Source of the DNA: CAIYRG01 sp963747255
GTDB lineage: Bacteria > Pseudomonadota > Alphaproteobacteria > Micropepsales > Micropepsaceae
Direction: 5' to 3'
Assembly (NCBI GenBank): GCA_963747255.1
Contig: CAVVEG010000002.1
Span: 268,759-332,758 of the forward strand
DNA: 64,000 nt
Positions 62,466 through 64,000 of this stretch are shown here, in pieces; the stretch's first letter is position 1, and every line of letters starts with the position of its first letter. The position numbers and the translations under genes were made by a program. The notes beneath the pieces were generated by a model. That model worked only from the letters and a program-made list of their open reading frames with translations. It was not told the origin of the DNA and did no database searches.

Positions 62466-64000
62466 TACTCTCATGATTGCTGTCAATGACCTTTGGGATA
62501 GAAAATGACCCGCCGATTTCGATCGACGGCCGAGGCAGTTGTACGACGGATATGCGATGCAGGAGGCAGGACTTAAACGTCGGTCAACAATCTCTCATCC
62601 GCGGGTCGAGCCGCATGACCTTGCTTCGTTTGGGGCTGCCTCTGTCTAGATGACGAGCGTCAAAGGCTCATAGTACCCACGAGGGCTCCCCGGCATTGTC
62701 CTACCCCCAGCGCCGCATGCCACGCCGAGGCTGATCTTGGGTTTGCGATCTCCTTCTTCTGGTGGTCCGTTAAGTCATGGTCACGCCGCCTTTGGCGCGG
62801 ATTGAATCGCGCAGGCGATCGACCAGATGAAGCCCACCATCTCGCGGGCGATAGCGACATTGACGACATTGGCGGTCTTGCCGCGCGCGGTCAGCCGGCG
62901 ATATCGGGCGCAGAGCCGAACTTGCGCTTTCCACCCGATATCGCGAACGGCTTTTGGCAGCGCCTCGATCCGATCGACCTTGTGACGGCCGATGCGCGCT
63001 CTCATGCGGTAAGCCCAGGCGCCCTCGACCAGCGCACGCCGGACATGGCTGTTGCCTGTCTTGGTGATGCCTGTTCGCCGGGCGGTCTCGCCACTTGATC
63101 GCTCGCCCGGGACCAGGCCGAAATAGGCCATGAGCTGGCGCGGGTTTGAGAAGCGTGTGAAGTCGCCAACTTCCGCGACCAGCACCACCGCGTTGAGCAG
63201 CGCAATACCTCGCATCGCCTGCAAGGCGTCAACAACTGGGCGCAGAGTCCATTCGGGGAGAAGGCTGGATATCTGTTCCTCCACTCGCTGCAGGCGCCGT
63301 TCCGCATCCGTGACGGCATCGACATAGTTCTGAAATGCGATCTGCTGAGCGGGATGTTCGAAGGCCAAAGTCGATAGCCACCGCCGGTAGGCCATTCGCC
63401 ATGCCGTTCCAAGCCCGTGCTTGCGACCGTGACGAAGCAGAAAACCCTGAAGATGCTGACGCGCGTGAGTCACGATTTGTCGCACGACGCCGCGCAGCCG
63501 GACCAGATCGCGCATGGCTTCGTGATCAGCGTCAGGCACCCAGACGGCTGTCAGCTCTCCGGCCCGATGCAGACGCGCCAGCATGGTGGCGTCGCGACGA
63601 TTTGTCTTCACCCGATCGCCAGACTTCTTCGGAATCAGCGACGGCGCCACCACATCGCAGCGATGGCCGAGGCTTGTGAGTTGCCGATAAACGCCATAGC
63701 CGCACGGTCCAGCCTCATAACAAAACGCCAGCGGCTTGCCGGCACGCTTAAGACGGTCGCACAGCTTGCTGATTGCGCCAGGATCATTGGTAATCTCTCC
63801 CAGATATTCCAGCGCCCCCGAGCGTCCGCTCTCCGCCACCGAGATCGAGATCCGTTCTTTATGAATGTCCAAGCCAACAAATCGAGTATGTTCCATGAGG
63901 CCCGTCTCCTATGCATGAGGCTCTGTGCCGGACATCCGGCTTAACCCTCGTACCGTTGCATATCGGATGACGGGCCACCCTCAGGCCCAGCAATCATAAG
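62466..64000 (-). repeat. Right arm of the 1535-bp inverted repeat
   Basis: Matches the left arm (53007-53997 joined to 60462-61005) in inverse orientation with no length difference. It carries the uninterrupted IS110 gene and about 315 bp of non-coding DNA next to IS630 copy B. It reaches the window end, so its true outer limit is not seen. Confidence 0.92.
62781..63896 (-). CDS. IS110-family transposase (intact copy)
   Basis: A 371-residue transposase with AGGAGA before the ATG. Residues 1-160 are the RuvC-like DEDD domain (Asp10, Glu61, Asp102); residue 99 is Asn (TNRRDA) where many relatives have Asp. Residues 225-320 are the transposase_20 domain with the Ser-bearing PGERSSGETARRTGITKTGN. 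IS110 enzymes use a bridge RNA coded in the element's non-coding end to choose target and donor sites. Here about 100 bp upstream and 315 bp downstream of the gene are shared by both copies and could hold it. Confidence 0.94.
   Translation of the reverse strand: MEHTRFVGLDIHKERISISVAESGRSGALEYLGEITNDPGAISKLCDRLKRAGKPLAFCYEAGPCGYGVYRQLTSLGHRCDVVAPSLIPKKSGDRVKTNRRDATMLARLHRAGELTAVWVPDADHEAMRDLVRLRGVVRQIVTHARQHLQGFLLRHGRKHGLGTAWRMAYRRWLSTLAFEHPAQQIAFQNYVDAVTDAERRLQRVEEQISSLLPEWTLRPVVDALQAMRGIALLNAVVLVAEVGDFTRFSNPRQLMAYFGLVPGERSSGETARRTGITKTGNSHVRRALVEGAWAYRMRARIGRHKVDRIEALPKAVRDIGWKAQVRLCARYRRLTARGKTANVVNVAIAREMVGFIWSIACAIQSAPKAA

Noticed and set aside
61004..62467. TA target duplication of IS630 copy B
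   Set aside because: Because the flanks are mirror images, the TA on both sides follows from the inverted repeat and is not independent evidence of a target duplication.
53007..64000. Read-foldback artefact as the sole cause of the inverted repeat
   Set aside because: One arm carries the IS nest and the other does not, and a silent base difference exists; a simple foldback would give identical arms. Misassembly of two loci is not excluded.

Overview
The window looks like a high-GC alphaproteobacterium. The basis is the mix of gene families (DUF6356, PRC-barrel, CsbD and LpxR-type proteins, several short helical proteins of a kind common in soil alphaproteobacteria), a large TonB receptor with many secreted hydrolases, and the IS families present. 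The genus cannot be fixed from the sequence. No rRNA, tRNA or CRISPR array was seen.

Region 1 (1-10.4 kb) is one end of a polyketide-type biosynthetic cluster. A reducing type I polyketide synthase (KS-AT-DH-structural region-ER, cut off by the window start) is 4-bp coupled to an AMP-forming ligase with a C-terminal carrier domain. Upstream on the same strand are an MIO-type aromatic amino acid ammonia-lyase or aminomutase and a heme-oxygenase-like enzyme; a short-chain dehydrogenase lies between them on the other strand. The simplest model is that the MIO enzyme makes an aryl acid, the ligase loads it on its own carrier, and the PKS extends it.

Region 2 (10.4-29.6 kb) is mainly secreted and outer-membrane metabolism: two paralogous secreted proteins of unknown function, an amidohydrolase, a PAP2-like protein lacking its nucleophile His, two alpha/beta hydrolases, a frameshifted metallo-beta-lactamase-fold gene, an MscS-type channel, a TonB-dependent receptor, a VOC protein and a beta-propeller protein. 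It ends with decayed SNF2-helicase and PIN fragments, an Lrp regulator and a DUF6356 gene.

Region 3 (29.6-35.4 kb) is a scar zone: solo IS ends, an IS256 remnant, an integrase truncated at both ends and an intact IS1380-type element.

Region 4 (35.6-44.5 kb) holds a tightly overlapping minus-strand set: epimerase, HAD-UbiA fusion (frameshifted), a secreted 581-aa protein and an FGE/SUMF1-like protein. A kinase-like gene and a PRPP synthase lie next to it. The UbiA/HAD/epimerase/PRPP synthase grouping recalls polyprenyl-phospho-pentose synthesis.

Region 5 (45-52.9 kb) starts with an IS630 element, followed by envelope and stress genes (GtrA, OmpA-like, CsbD, LpxR, PRC-barrel, MlaC-like).

Region 6 (53-64 kb) is an IS nest. 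An IS110 gene is split by IS5, which is followed by two tandem IS701 copies, the second split by IS21. The two parts of the IS110 arm rejoin to exactly 1535 bp and match an inverted arm of 1535 bp with an intact IS110 gene; a second IS630 copy sits at the centre of this inverted repeat.

Three otherwise healthy chromosomal genes carry a one-base frameshift that is repaired by turning GAATTC or GAACTC back into a GANTC site. This looks more like a systematic sequence error than decay.
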